The translations under genes were made by a program, and so were the position numbers. From Kosakonia sacchari SP1 (GTDB lineage Bacteria; Pseudomonadota; Gammaproteobacteria; Enterobacterales; Enterobacteriaceae), in contig NZ_CP007215.2 in assembly GCF_000300455.3 (NCBI RefSeq), positions 558,001 to 622,000 of the forward strand: DNA of 64,000 nt. Direction: 5' to 3'. Positions 1 to 8,584 of this stretch are shown here, piece by piece; position 1 is the first letter of the stretch, and every line of letters begins with the position of its first letter. Under the pieces are notes generated by a model, which was given only the letters and a program-made list of their open reading frames with translations, did not search any database and was not told where the DNA came from.

Positions 1-503
1 CAGACGGGGATTTTTTCACCGTAGCCTGGCACCGGTCGCACATGCGGATTTGGATCGCGGGCATCAAACCAGTCCACCAGTTCGGCGACATCACGCGGGA
101 AATTATCGATATCACCGCTCATATGGCGGCGCAGCGCCATCATGGTGCGCTGATCGCTACCTGGCGCGCGGCCAAGCCCAAGATCGATGCGTCCGGGATA
201 GAGCGTATTCAATGTGCCGAACTGCTCGGCAATCACCAGCGGCGAGTGGTTTGGCAGCATCACTCCGCCGGAACCCAAATGCAGGGTTTGCGTATTCGCC
301 GCCAGATAGCCAATCAATACGGAAGTCGCCGCGCTGGCGATACCGGTCATGTTGTGGTGTTCTGCCAGCCAGTAGCGATGATAACCGCGCTGTTCGGCCA
401 GTTTCGCCAGATCCAACGAATGGGTGAACGCCTCGCGGGCGGTGGAATTTTGCGGGATCGGCGCGAGATCGAGCACCGAAAAAGGGATCGTTTTATCAGA
501 CAT
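1..503 (-). CDS. yhbW: LLM-class flavin-dependent monooxygenase YhbW (partial)
   Basis: Luciferase-like (LLM) flavin-dependent oxidoreductase of the YhbW type. Only the first 167 codons are present; the gene continues past the left edge of the window. The protein begins [16 protein letters not shown] and carries the N-terminal barrel signatures LAEHHNM and [13 protein letters not shown], followed by a segment containing [11 protein letters not shown], all typical of this family. LLM enzymes use reduced FMN and O2; the substrate of YhbW is not established. It lies 140 bp downstream of ubiV on the same strand, so it could share transcripts with ubiUV. The identity is secure, the function is inferred from the family only. 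Confidence 0.9.
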   Translation of the reverse strand, partial: MSDKTIPFSVLDLAPIPQNSTAREAFTHSLDLAKLAEQRGYHRYWLAEHHNMTGIASAATSVLIGYLAANTQTLHLGSGGVMLPNHSPLVIAEQFGTLNTLYPGRIDLGLGRAPGSDQRTMMALRRHMSGDIDNFPRDVAELVDWFDARDPNPHVRPVPGYGEKIPV

Positions 504-643
504 ACACACTCACTTTGCTACAGCATTGTCATCAGATTGAAGGTCTTCTTCCAGCCTGGCGCAATGTGCCGCGCCCGGCCAGAAAAGCTGCAACTTTCAT
601 ACTGCATTAACTTGTGACAATTCTTGTTAACAAAGTGAGCTTT

Positions 644-1522
644 TTACTGTTGAAGAACCAGCCCCGGCAGCTTGCGCCAGTAACCGTTGCAATCGCTATT
701 AGACGCCAGCGGCAGCGGCGCATTACCCGTTTCATTCGCCTGAAACGCGTCGAGCATGGCAAACGTCTCGTTACCCATCGGCGACAGGCGCACCATATCC
801 ACAAGTCCCTTCATAGACGTCAGCTCATTACCCAGGTTGTAAACATAGCCGCTCATCGTCTGGATGCCGTTCAGCACAAAGACTTGCTGGTTCTCTTGCG
901 AAAGAATGCTGCGCCCGTTCGGGTATTTAATGCAGCAGGTTTCGCACTCATCTTTGGGCCTGTCTTCGGAGCGGGCAGTAAAGCAGCGCGCGGAGTAAGC
1001 CAGCGGCAGATGACCGTAGCTCAGCACTTCCACTTCAAACTGCTGGCGGATACCCAGGGAATCACATTGATCGAGTAAGTTTTTCAGCCAGTCGCGCGAA
1101 AGCTCAACCGGCATGCACCAGCGCACCATTCCTTGCTTGAGCAGTATTCGCAGCGTCACCGCGTTGTAGCAGTTGAGCGCATGTCCGGCGACAAACGGCA
1201 GCTTGCGCTCGGCGCACATATTCACCACGCCCAGATCGCTGGCTTCCAGGAGAAACTCGCCATTATCAACGTAACGTTTTAGTTCATTTAATTCGGAAGA
1301 GGCCTGCACCAGCGCCAGCGTGGAAAGTACAACTTGTTTGCCGCTGTCCGCCAACGCTTTTGCCATATCCAGCCAGTCGCCCACTTTGGTCGCGCGGCGC
1401 TTGCTGCAGACGGCTTCGCCAAGGTAAATCACATCGGCGCGGCTGGTGGCTGCCTGGCGGTAAAAATCTTCCAGCGTCTCTTTTGGCCAGTAATAAAGCA
1501 CCGGCCCTAATGAATATTTCAT
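644..1522 (-). CDS. ubiV: O2-independent ubiquinone biosynthesis protein UbiV
   Basis: Peptidase-U32-family protein of 292 residues that, with UbiU, forms the complex hydroxylating the ubiquinone ring without oxygen in the cytoplasm. Cysteines at 39, 180, 193 and 197 are all present and match the four 4Fe-4S ligands known for E. coli UbiV. The start MKYSLGPVLYYWP is chosen by homology; the reading frame is open 33 codons further upstream, but that extension runs into ubiU and looks non-coding. The start lies 7 bp after the ubiU stop, so the two are a tight operon transcribed ubiU-ubiV. In E. coli this operon is induced anaerobically by Fnr. Confidence 0.96.
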   Translation of the reverse strand: MKYSLGPVLYYWPKETLEDFYRQAATSRADVIYLGEAVCSKRRATKVGDWLDMAKALADSGKQVVLSTLALVQASSELNELKRYVDNGEFLLEASDLGVVNMCAERKLPFVAGHALNCYNAVTLRILLKQGMVRWCMPVELSRDWLKNLLDQCDSLGIRQQFEVEVLSYGHLPLAYSARCFTARSEDRPKDECETCCIKYPNGRSILSQENQQVFVLNGIQTMSGYVYNLGNELTSMKGLVDMVRLSPMGNETFAMLDAFQANETGNAPLPLASNSDCNGYWRKLPGLVLQQ

Positions 1523-1529
1523 GGTTTTC

Positions 1530-2525
1530 CTACTGCCATTTGCGGTGATACGCGCCGAGGGTGGTTTGGGTGCCTTCCGACATCGAACCCAGCGTTTCCA
1601 TCCAGGCCGATTGCGGCACAAAATCTTGCGGCGAGGCTATACAACGGTCGATTGCCTGACGCCATACTTTTGCCACTTGGCTGACATAGGCCGGGCTGCG
1701 CTGGCGCCCCTCGATTTTTACCGAGGCAATATTGGCGGCCAGCAGCTCTGGCAGCAGCTCCAGCGTGTTAAGGCTGGTGGGTTCTTCCAGTGCGTGATAG
1801 CGCTCGCCATCCACCAGATAGCGACCTTTGCATAAGGTCGGATATCCGGCGTTTTCGCCATCCTGATAACGGTCAATCAGCACTTCGTTGAGGCGGGATT
1901 CCAGCCCCTGCGGCGTTTGCTGCCAGCGCACAAAACGCGCTGGAGAACAGGCACCTACGGTATTGGGCGATTCGCCAGTCAGGTAAGAGGAGAGGTAGCA
2001 GCGGCCTTCCGCCATAATGCACAGGCTGCCGAAAGCGAACACTTCCAGCGGCACCGGCGTGACGCGCGCCAGCTGTTTGACCTGGTGAATTGATAACACG
2101 CGCGGCAGCACTACACGCGCCACGTCAAAGTGGCGATGGTAAAAACGAATCGCCTCTTCGTTGGTCGCAGAAGCCTGAACGGAGACGTGGCGCTCAATAT
2201 GCGGATAGCGCTCCGCTGCATATTCCAGCATCGCTAAATCCGCCAGGATCAGCGCATCAGCGCCAATCTGCGCCGCCATATCAACGGCACGCTCCCAGCG
2301 CTGATACCCATCAGGATGCGCAAACGTATTAATGGCGATATGCAGCTTGCGGCGATGTTGATGAACAAAGCTGACCGCTTCCTGCAGCTTCTTCTCGGTA
2401 AAATTAAGACCGGCGAAATGGCGGGCGTTGGTATCATCTTTCAGGCCGATATACACAGCGTCGGCACCGTTTTCGATGGCCGCCTTCAGCGCCGGAAGGT
2501 TTCCGGCAGGGCAGAGCAACTCCAT
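1530..2525 (-). CDS. ubiU: O2-independent ubiquinone biosynthesis protein UbiU
   Basis: U32-family protein of 331 residues, the first gene of the ubiUV operon. It begins MELLCPAGNLPALKAAIENG. Cysteines 169, 176, 193 and 232 are present at exactly the positions of the 4Fe-4S ligands described in E. coli UbiU. Together with UbiV and the lipid-binding protein UbiT it supports ubiquinone synthesis in the absence of oxygen, probably using prephenate as hydroxyl donor (known for the E. coli system). It is divergent from ubiT across a 238-bp intergenic region. No truncation or missing residue is visible. Confidence 0.96.
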   Translation of the reverse strand: MELLCPAGNLPALKAAIENGADAVYIGLKDDTNARHFAGLNFTEKKLQEAVSFVHQHRRKLHIAINTFAHPDGYQRWERAVDMAAQIGADALILADLAMLEYAAERYPHIERHVSVQASATNEEAIRFYHRHFDVARVVLPRVLSIHQVKQLARVTPVPLEVFAFGSLCIMAEGRCYLSSYLTGESPNTVGACSPARFVRWQQTPQGLESRLNEVLIDRYQDGENAGYPTLCKGRYLVDGERYHALEEPTSLNTLELLPELLAANIASVKIEGRQRSPAYVSQVAKVWRQAIDRCIASPQDFVPQSAWMETLGSMSEGTQTTLGAYHRKWQ

Positions 2526-2625
2526 AGTGTATCCTGCATTCAGGGCGCTATGGCCCGGATGTACCCCGTGGGGTCGCTAAGTTGTTAATGAACTGGGATT
2601 TTAGTTAACCTGTCAGCGACAATTT

Positions 2626-2639
2626 TTGATTTGAGGCAG
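2626..2639 (+). promoter_or_regulatory. possible Fnr-type half site in the ubiU-ubiT divergent region
   Basis: The sequence TTGATTTGAGGCAG has one perfect Fnr half (TTGAT) but a poor second half. A similar TTGATTTGTG stretch lies closer to ubiT (about 2691-2700). E. coli ubiUV and ubiT respond to Fnr, which is why this is listed; the match itself is weak. Confidence 0.3.
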
Positions 2640-2763
2640 TTAAATGCGTATTGATGGCGCCAATAATCCCCGGCTGTTTATTCGTAATTGTTGATTTGTG
2701 CCGCTATGCCATTTGGCGATTGTGGCAAAATAACAGTCATTATCATTTCAGGGAGTAAAGCTC

Positions 2764-3288
2764 GTGTTGGATAAATTGCGCTCACGTCTTGTTCAGGTTG
2801 GCCCGTCGTTATTGAGCGTGCCGGTTAAGCTGACGCCTTTCGCCATCAAGCGTCAGGTGCTGGAGCAGGTGCTGCGTTGGCAATTCCAACAGGCGCTGGT
2901 GGACGGAGAACTTGAGTTTCTTGAAGGCCGCTGGTTAAGTATCCAGGTTCGGGATATTGGCCTGACGTGGTATACCTCTGTTGCAGATGGGCAGATGATT
3001 GTGCGTGAATCTGCCGATGCGGATGTCAGCTTCAGCGCGGACGCCAGCGATTTGCTGATGATTGCTGCGCGTAAGCAGGATCCCGATACGTTGTTTTTCC
3101 AGCGCCGTCTGGTGATTGAAGGCGATACGGAACTTGGGCTGTACGTGAAAAACCTGATGGACGCCATTGAGCTGGAGCAGATGCCAAAACCCCTGCGGGT
3201 GATGCTGCTGCAGCTGGCGGAATTTGTTGAGGCTGGCCTGCAAGCGCCACCTGCAACGACACAACCCTCTGTAGGTGAGCCATGCTGA
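2764..3288 (+). CDS. ubiT: O2-independent ubiquinone biosynthesis accessory factor UbiT
   Basis: SCP2 sterol-carrier-like protein of 174 residues (YhbT). It probably binds ubiquinone intermediates or membrane lipids for the anaerobic Ubi pathway. The start is GTG, preceded by the ribosome-binding sequence GGGAG, giving MLDKLRSRLVQVGPSLLSVPVKL. The C-terminal half contains the conserved segment FSADASDLLMIAARKQDPD. It is divergent from ubiU and overlaps the start of yhbS by 7 bp, so the two are translationally linked. Length and sequence match E. coli UbiT almost end to end. Confidence 0.95.
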   Translation: MLDKLRSRLVQVGPSLLSVPVKLTPFAIKRQVLEQVLRWQFQQALVDGELEFLEGRWLSIQVRDIGLTWYTSVADGQMIVRESADADVSFSADASDLLMIAARKQDPDTLFFQRRLVIEGDTELGLYVKNLMDAIELEQMPKPLRVMLLQLAEFVEAGLQAPPATTQPSVGEPC

Positions 3289-3785
3289 TTAGAGTTGAAA
3301 TTCCCATTGATGCTCCTGGTATCGACGCGCTGCTGCGCCGTAGTTTTGACGGCGAAGCGGAAGCGACGCTGGTGCACGATCTGCGCGAAGACGGGCTGAT
3401 CACGCTGGGATTTGTTGCGACCGATGACGAAGGCCAGGTCATTGGCTACGTGGCGTTTAGCCCGGTTTCGGTCGCCGGTGAAGAGCTGCAATGGGTCGGG
3501 CTTGCGCCGCTGGCCGTTGATGAGCAGTATCGCGGGCAGGGTATTGCGCGTCAGTTAGTATATGAAGGGCTGGATTCACTCAACGAGTTTGGCTATGCGG
3601 CGGTGGTCACTTTAGGTGATCCTGCGTTTTATAGTCGTCTCGGGTTTGAGAAGGCGGCGCAGTATGATTTGCACTGCCGTTGGCCAGAAAGCCACGAGGC
3701 GTTTTTAGTCCATCGCCTGGCGGATGACGCGTTCAATGGCGTCAGTGGCCGGGTTGAATACAGCGATCATTTCAATCGTTTTTAA
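3282..3785 (+). CDS. yhbS: GNAT-family N-acetyltransferase YhbS
   Basis: GNAT acetyltransferase of 167 residues. The acetyl-CoA-binding signature is visible around residues 75-95 ([15 protein letters not shown]), preceded by the WVGLAPLAV strand. The substrate is unknown from the sequence; E. coli YhbS is an orthologue of the same length. It overlaps ubiT by 7 bp at its start and converges on yhbQ with a 14-bp overlap at its end. Confidence 0.93.
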   Translation: MLIRVEIPIDAPGIDALLRRSFDGEAEATLVHDLREDGLITLGFVATDDEGQVIGYVAFSPVSVAGEELQWVGLAPLAVDEQYRGQGIARQLVYEGLDSLNEFGYAAVVTLGDPAFYSRLGFEKAAQYDLHCRWPESHEAFLVHRLADDAFNGVSGRVEYSDHFNRF

Positions 3786-4074
3786 CGGTCACAGATAACA
3801 AGCTTTCCCGCAGCGCCTCGAATGAGCCATCCCCGGCGACGAGGCGCTCTTTCTGGCGTTTGGTTAACTGCTTAATGCGGTACTCCAGCCGTAGCGCCAG
3901 AGATCTTTCCCCCACCTCGGCCGAAAAAGCCAACGCCAGCGCGCCTTTTCCCCGCAACGCTTTTGCGCCTTTGCCGGATTGATGCTGGGTAAAACGCCGT
4001 GCGACATCGGTGGTAATGCCGGTGTATAGCATGTTGTCAGCGGTGCGAATAAGATAAAGAAACCAGGGCGTCAT
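3772..4074 (-). CDS. yhbQ: GIY-YIG nuclease-superfamily protein YhbQ
   Basis: Small protein of 100 residues with a single GIY-YIG domain of the UPF0213 type. The two motif halves are visible as [10 protein letters not shown] and LYTGITTD near the N-terminus, followed by the conserved [10 protein letters not shown] and [16 protein letters not shown] segments. E. coli YhbQ is linked to nuclease activity and DNA damage in the literature, though its role is poorly defined. I placed the start at MTPWFLYL, giving the usual family length; the frame is open 13 codons upstream. Confidence 0.93.
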   Translation of the reverse strand: MTPWFLYLIRTADNMLYTGITTDVARRFTQHQSGKGAKALRGKGALALAFSAEVGERSLALRLEYRIKQLTKRQKERLVAGDGSFEALRESLLSVTVKND

Positions 4075-4127
4075 GACGATGTTCAGTATGTTAATGTGAA
4101 AGAAAAATAACATGGGGAAGGGAAAAA

Positions 4128-4565
4128 ATGGAGACGCTTGCAGCCATTAATCGCTGGCTGGCGAAACAGCATGTTGTCACCTGGTGCGTGGCGAATCGGG
4201 GAGAGTTATGGTGCGCGAACGCGTTCTATTTTTATGATCCGCAAGCGGTCGCGTTTTATATTCTGAGTGAAGATCAAACCCGCCATGCACAGATGACGGG
4301 TCTGAAAGCGCAGGTGGCGGGCACGGTAAACGGCCAGCCAAAAACCGTGGCGCTGATTCGCGGCGTGCAGTTCACCGGCGAGATCCGCCGCCTCGACGGC
4401 GAGGAGAGTGCGACGTTGCGTGCGAAGTACAATCGTCGCTTTCCGGTCGCCCGCATGTTATCTGCCCCGATGTGGGAGATTCGCCTTCATGAACTTAAGT
4501 TCACCGATAACACGCTGGGCTTTGGTAAAAAACTGCACTGGATCCGCGACTCAGGCACCCAGTAA
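4128..4565 (+). CDS. yhbP: UPF0306 family protein YhbP
   Basis: Protein of 145 residues in the UPF0306 family, which has the split-barrel fold of flavin-binding pyridoxamine-phosphate-oxidase-like proteins. It begins [19 protein letters not shown] and contains the conserved [14 protein letters not shown] and TGEIRRLDG segments. No biochemical role is established for YhbP. It is divergent from yhbQ across 53 bp and overlaps the 3' end of yhbO by 15 bp in convergent orientation. Confidence 0.92.
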   Translation: METLAAINRWLAKQHVVTWCVANRGELWCANAFYFYDPQAVAFYILSEDQTRHAQMTGLKAQVAGTVNGQPKTVALIRGVQFTGEIRRLDGEESATLRAKYNRRFPVARMLSAPMWEIRLHELKFTDNTLGFGKKLHWIRDSGTQ

Positions 4566-5069
4566 ACGCAGCGCTTCGCGGTTAAACGCGGGCAAATCAT
4601 CGGGAGTACGGCTGGTAACCAGCTGATCTTTATCGACCACCACTTCCTGGTCGTAGAACTCACCCCCGGCGTTTTTCACATCCACCACAATCGGTTTCAC
4701 CGCCGTGAGCTTACGACCGCGTATCGCATCGGCGCTGATCAGCAATTGTGGACCGTGGCAAATGGCGAAGACCGGTTTCCCGGCGCTGATGAAATCGCGC
4801 GTGAAGGTGACAAAACGATCGTCGCCGCGCAGAGAGTCAGGCGAATGTCCCCCCGGCAGCAGCAGCGCGTCAAAGTCTGCCGGGCGCACTTCATCAATGG
4901 CTTTATCAATCACCACTTCCGCTTCGCCCTTTTTGCCATGAATGGTTTTACCGGCCTGTTTCTCAATGGTGATAACCTCATGACCGGCCTTGCGAAATTC
5001 ATGCGCCGGAGAGGTGAATTCTGAATCTTCAAACTCGTCGGTGATCAAGACAGCGATTTTCTTGCTCAT
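4551..5069 (-). CDS. yhbO: DJ-1/PfpI-family stress protein (protein/nucleotide deglycase 2) YhbO
   Basis: Cytoplasmic PfpI/DJ-1 superfamily protein of 172 residues. The nucleophile elbow is AICHGPQL with Cys104 and the adjacent His105; Glu15 occupies the usual position for the residue that tunes the cysteine in this family. E. coli YhbO is reported to repair methylglyoxal-glycated proteins and nucleotides and to protect against several stresses; the deglycase assignment of this family is debated. It has its own promoter region, shared in opposite orientation with yraR (120 bp). Confidence 0.95.
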   Translation of the reverse strand: MSKKIAVLITDEFEDSEFTSPAHEFRKAGHEVITIEKQAGKTIHGKKGEAEVVIDKAIDEVRPADFDALLLPGGHSPDSLRGDDRFVTFTRDFISAGKPVFAICHGPQLLISADAIRGRKLTAVKPIVVDVKNAGGEFYDQEVVVDKDQLVTSRTPDDLPAFNREALRLLGA

Positions 5070-5189
5070 ACTTCCTCCGTTGTTTTGGCTTCAGAAAGGG
5101 AGTTATGCATACTGATAACTCACCAGAACATTAAGCCTGGTTCAGCAGGCTGACATTGCAACACAGATTCATCTGCAAAGGGGGAAACG

Positions 5190-5843
5190 ATGCAACGTGT
5201 GTTAATCACCGGTGCCACTGGTCTGGTTGGCGGGCATCTGTTGCGGTTGCTGAACAGCGATCCGCGCATTGATTCCATTATTGCCCCCACGCGTCGCCCA
5301 TTGTCCGGTGTCTCAGGCGTCGAAAACCCACACGATCCGCAACTGAGTGACGCGCTGGCACTGGTGACGGAACCTGTCGATACGGTTTTTTGTTGCCTCG
5401 GCACCACCCGGCGTGAGGCGGGGAGCAAAGAGGCGTTTGTGCTCGCCGATTACACGCTGGTGGTGGACACGGCGCTTACCGGTTTGCGCCTTGGTGCCAC
5501 GCAAATGCTGGTGGTCAGTTCAATGGGGGCAAACGCGCGCTCACCGTTTTTCTACAATCACGTGAAAGGTGAGATGGAAAACGCGTTGATGGCACAACAG
5601 TGGCCGTCGCTGACCATCGTCCGCCCGTCAATGCTGCTGGGGGATCGGGAGAAAAAACGGGTCAATGAATCGTTGCTGGCACCGCTTTTTCGTCTGTTGC
5701 CGGGCAACTGGAAGTCGATTTCCGCCCACGATGTCGCCCGCGCAATGCTGGCGCTGGCATTTTTGCCTTCAAACCAGCCCACGCGTGTGGTGAAATCCGC
5801 GCAGCTACGGGCGATCGCAGCGGATAGCTCATTGGCAAAATAG
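5190..5843 (+). CDS. yraR: NAD(P)-binding Rossmann-fold protein YraR
   Basis: Protein of 217 residues of the atypical short-chain dehydrogenase/NmrA-like group. The N-terminal dinucleotide-binding motif is [11 protein letters not shown] (residues 8-18), and a second conserved stretch, [20 protein letters not shown], holds the SxxxYNxxK-like catalytic region. Substrate unknown; the E. coli orthologue is uncharacterised. A good ribosome-binding site (AAGGGGG) precedes the ATG. It lies 51 bp upstream of yraQ in the same direction, so co-transcription is likely. Confidence 0.9.
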   Translation: MQRVLITGATGLVGGHLLRLLNSDPRIDSIIAPTRRPLSGVSGVENPHDPQLSDALALVTEPVDTVFCCLGTTRREAGSKEAFVLADYTLVVDTALTGLRLGATQMLVVSSMGANARSPFFYNHVKGEMENALMAQQWPSLTIVRPSMLLGDREKKRVNESLLAPLFRLLPGNWKSISAHDVARAMLALAFLPSNQPTRVVKSAQLRAIAADSSLAK

Positions 5844-5894
5844 TTATCACGGCGTACTATTCTCGGGCTTATAAATATATCCCCGGGGAATGTT

Positions 5895-6932
5895 ATGACT
5901 GGTCAGTCTTCACCTCAAGCGGCAACACCTGTTCAATGGTGGAAACCCGCTCTGTTCTTTCTTGTTGTTATCGTTGGTCTTTGGTACGTGAAATGGCAGC
6001 CTTATTATGGCAAAGCATTCACCGCTGCCGAGACGCACAGCATCGGTAAATCCATTCTTTCCCAGGCCGACTCCAGCCCGTTTCAGGCGGCGCTTGATTA
6101 TGCCATGGTCTATTTTCTCGCAGTCTGGAAAGCAGCCGTACTCGGCGTGCTGCTCGGCTCGCTGATTCAGGTGCTTATCCCGCGCGACTGGTTGCTGCGC
6201 ACGCTGGGGCAAAAGCGTTTTAGCGGCACCTTATTTGGTACGTTATTTTCTCTGCCTGGCATGATGTGTTCTTGCTGTGCGGCCCCGGTGGCGGCAGGCA
6301 TGCGGCGTCAGCGCGTTTCTATGGGCGGTGCGCTGGCGTTCTGGATGGGCAACCCGCTGCTGAATCCGGCGACGCTGGTGTTTATGGGGTTTGTGCTTGG
6401 CTGGCATTTTGCGGCAATCCGCCTGGTTGCCGGTCTGGTCACCGTGCTCGGCGTGGCAACGCTGGTACAGATGCTGGTGAAGGATAGCCCGCAACAGTCA
6501 GAGCCGGTGGAAATCACCTTACCCGAGCCACAGGGCAGCTTTATGGCGCGCTGGGGCAAGGCGTTATGGCAACTGTTCTGGAGCACCATCCCGGTCTATA
6601 TCCTCGCGGTGCTGGTTCTCGGCGCGGCGCGCGTCTGGCTGTTCCCGCATGCGGATGGCGCGGTGGATAACACATTGCTGTGGGTGATTGCGATGGCGAT
6701 TGTCGGTTGCCTGTTTGTTATCCCAACGGCGGCAGAAATTCCCATTGTGCAAACCATGATGCTGGCGGGGATGGGCATGGCGCCTGCACTGGCGCTGCTG
6801 ATTACGCTACCGGCGGTTAGCCTGCCATCGCTCGTTATGCTGCGTAAATCTTTCCCGGCGAAAGCCCTGTGGCTGACCGGCGGCCTCGTGGCGTTGTGCG
6901 GGGTGATTACGGGTATTATTGCGCTGCTGTAA
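5895..6932 (+). CDS. yraQ: predicted permease YraQ
   Basis: Integral inner-membrane protein of 345 residues of the UPF0718/ArsP-like permease family, with roughly eight to ten hydrophobic segments. The conserved cysteine motif CSCCAAPVAAGMRR begins at residue 125 and is followed by the GNPLLNPATLVFMGFV helix, both diagnostic of the family. The transported substrate is not known; relatives include organoarsenical exporters and thiol-related permeases. The gene ends just before a strong terminator shared with dolP. Confidence 0.9.
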   Translation: MTGQSSPQAATPVQWWKPALFFLVVIVGLWYVKWQPYYGKAFTAAETHSIGKSILSQADSSPFQAALDYAMVYFLAVWKAAVLGVLLGSLIQVLIPRDWLLRTLGQKRFSGTLFGTLFSLPGMMCSCCAAPVAAGMRRQRVSMGGALAFWMGNPLLNPATLVFMGFVLGWHFAAIRLVAGLVTVLGVATLVQMLVKDSPQQSEPVEITLPEPQGSFMARWGKALWQLFWSTIPVYILAVLVLGAARVWLFPHADGAVDNTLLWVIAMAIVGCLFVIPTAAEIPIVQTMMLAGMGMAPALALLITLPAVSLPSLVMLRKSFPAKALWLTGGLVALCGVITGIIALL

Positions 6933-6946
6933 GCCAACTAATACGC

Positions 6947-6978
6947 GAAAAAAAGCCCGGTTTTGACCGGGCTTTTTC
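6947..6978. terminator. bidirectional terminator between yraQ and dolP
   Basis: AAAAGCCCGG and CCGGGCTTTTT flank a short TTTTGA loop, with A-rich sequence on the left and a T run on the right. It can serve both converging genes. Confidence 0.85.
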
Positions 6979-6990
6979 ATGACTGCGGGT

Positions 6991-7566
6991 TTATTTAAGC
7001 AGGGTAAAGGCGGTTGTCACGTGTTTCACCCCGCTTACGCGGCTGGCGATATCTGCGGCGGCCCGGCCTTCACGCTCGGTGACCAGCCCCATCAGGAACA
7101 CTTCACCATTTTCAGTCGTCACTTTCACGTTGGACGATTTCACCTGGTCGCTGCTCAGCAACTGCGAGCGCACTTTGGTGGTGATCCAGGTATCGGAAGA
7201 GGCCGTACCCAGACCAATCGGCTGACCCTGACGGATCTCGTTAAAGACTTCGGTTGTCCCTTCCACACCAACGGCAATCTGTTTTGCCCGCGAAGAGAGA
7301 TCGGTATTCGGCGCCTGGCCTGTCAGCAGCACTTTCCCCTGGTAGGCGGTGACGTTAACACGCGCTTCTTTCTTAATTTGTTCGTCTTTCGACAGCGCGC
7401 TATTCACGCGTAGTTCCAGCGTGCTGTCATCCACCTGGGTGCCAACGGTCCGCGGATCCGTCGCGGCTTTTGTGCCCACGGCTGCGGAACCTACCACCAC
7501 TGCGCCAACACAACCCTGTAACAGCAGCGCGGAAATAAGGACTGCGAGGGGCGTAAATGCCTTCAT
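6991..7566 (-). CDS. dolP: outer-membrane division- and lipid-homeostasis lipoprotein DolP (YraP)
   Basis: Outer-membrane lipoprotein of 191 residues with two BON domains (roughly 45-115 and 120-190). The signal peptide ends in the lipobox LLQGC, making Cys19 the lipidated residue; the next residues (VGAVVVG) lack an Asp+2 inner-membrane retention signal. E. coli DolP binds anionic phospholipids, localises to the division site, links to NlpD/amidase activation and supports BAM function. It lies 9 bp downstream of diaA in the same operon-like row; in E. coli it also has its own sigma-E promoter. Confidence 0.95.
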   Translation of the reverse strand: MKAFTPLAVLISALLLQGCVGAVVVGSAAVGTKAATDPRTVGTQVDDSTLELRVNSALSKDEQIKKEARVNVTAYQGKVLLTGQAPNTDLSSRAKQIAVGVEGTTEVFNEIRQGQPIGLGTASSDTWITTKVRSQLLSSDQVKSSNVKVTTENGEVFLMGLVTEREGRAAADIASRVSGVKHVTTAFTLLK

Positions 7567-7575
7567 GTGTACTCC

Positions 7576-8166
7576 TTAATCATCCTGGTGAGGAAAAAGC
7601 GTGTTATCAATCAGATCGCATAAGCAATTTACCGTCAGCATATGCATTTCCTGGATGCGCGCGCTGCGGTGGGAAGGAATACGAATTTCGACATCCTGCG
7701 GCCCCAGCAGACCCGCCAGCTCGCCACCGTCGTAGCCCGTCAACGCAATGATCGACATATCGCGCGTTACCGCCGCTTCGACGGCTTTAACGATATCGCG
7801 ACTGTTACCCCGCGTTGAGATGGCCAACAAAATATCGCCGGTATGGCCGAGCGCCCGAACCTGCTTGGCATAAATTTCATCATGCAGACGGTCATTTGCT
7901 ATCGCGGTTAAGACCACATTATCGGTATTAAGTGCAATGGCAGGTAAACTAGGACGTTCTGTTTCAAAACGGTTGATCATACTGGCAGCAAAATGCTGTG
8001 CGTTGGCGGCAGATGTCCCGTTGCCACAACAGAGGATTTTGTTACCATTCAGCAGGGAGTGAACCATCGTCATGGCTGCTCGGGAAATGGCATCAGGTAG
8101 CGCTTCCGCCGCCGCAATTTGGGTTTGAATGCTTTCCGTAAAGCAGACTTTAATTCGTTCGAGCAC
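7576..8166 (-). CDS. diaA: DnaA initiator-associating protein DiaA
   Basis: SIS-domain protein of 196 residues which, as a tetramer, binds DnaA and promotes timely initiation at oriC. The phosphosugar-isomerase-like fold is marked by [18 protein letters not shown] and [10 protein letters not shown]. The start is GTG (MLERIKVCF), which gives exactly the E. coli length. The frame stays open 22 codons upstream, but that stretch overlaps the end of yraN and shows no homology. Confidence 0.95.
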   Translation of the reverse strand: MLERIKVCFTESIQTQIAAAEALPDAISRAAMTMVHSLLNGNKILCCGNGTSAANAQHFAASMINRFETERPSLPAIALNTDNVVLTAIANDRLHDEIYAKQVRALGHTGDILLAISTRGNSRDIVKAVEAAVTRDMSIIALTGYDGGELAGLLGPQDVEIRIPSHRSARIQEMHMLTVNCLCDLIDNTLFPHQDD

Positions 8167-8188
8167 GGTAATCCCTATCATTGAGCAA

Positions 8189-8584
8189 TCATGAGTGGTC
8201 GTTAAAGGCGTTGGGTATCCACTCAACATCATTTTCGGTGAAGGCTACCACATCAAACCGGCAATCCACAGTGTCAAAACTCCCATTGTGCCGGGCCAGC
8301 CATAAACGCGCGGTATGCAGCAGTTTGGCTTGCTTGGCGCGGGTGACGCTGCTTGCTGCACCGCCAAAACGCGCCGACTTTCGATAGCGCACTTCAATAA
8401 ACACGGTCGTCTTGCCGTGTCGCATTATCAGATCGATTTCGCCGCCGCGCTCGCGCACATTGGCGGCGATAAAGTGCAGTCCTTTGCTTTCCAGCAGGCG
8501 ACGCGCTTTCGCTTCCCATACGTCGCCAGTCTGCTTACGGCTTAATTCGCCGGGACGATTTGCCCCTGTTGGTATTTGAGCCAT
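8189..8584 (-). CDS. yraN: UPF0102 endonuclease-like protein YraN
   Basis: Protein of 131 residues of the UPF0102 family with a PD-(D/E)XK nuclease fold. The motif residues are visible in RGGEIDLIM and TVFIEVRYR. Its role is not well established; relatives are implicated in DNA repair or recombination. The chosen start, MAQIPTG, lies inside the end of lpoA (43-bp overlap), as in E. coli, so translation is probably coupled. Confidence 0.92.
   Translation of the reverse strand: MAQIPTGANRPGELSRKQTGDVWEAKARRLLESKGLHFIAANVRERGGEIDLIMRHGKTTVFIEVRYRKSARFGGAASSVTRAKQAKLLHTARLWLARHNGSFDTVDCRFDVVAFTENDVEWIPNAFNDHS

Noticed and set aside
2651-2664. TTGATGGCGCCAAT as an Fnr site
   Set aside because: Only the left half fits the Fnr pattern; the palindrome is TTGGCGCCAA-like and not centred as Fnr sites are.
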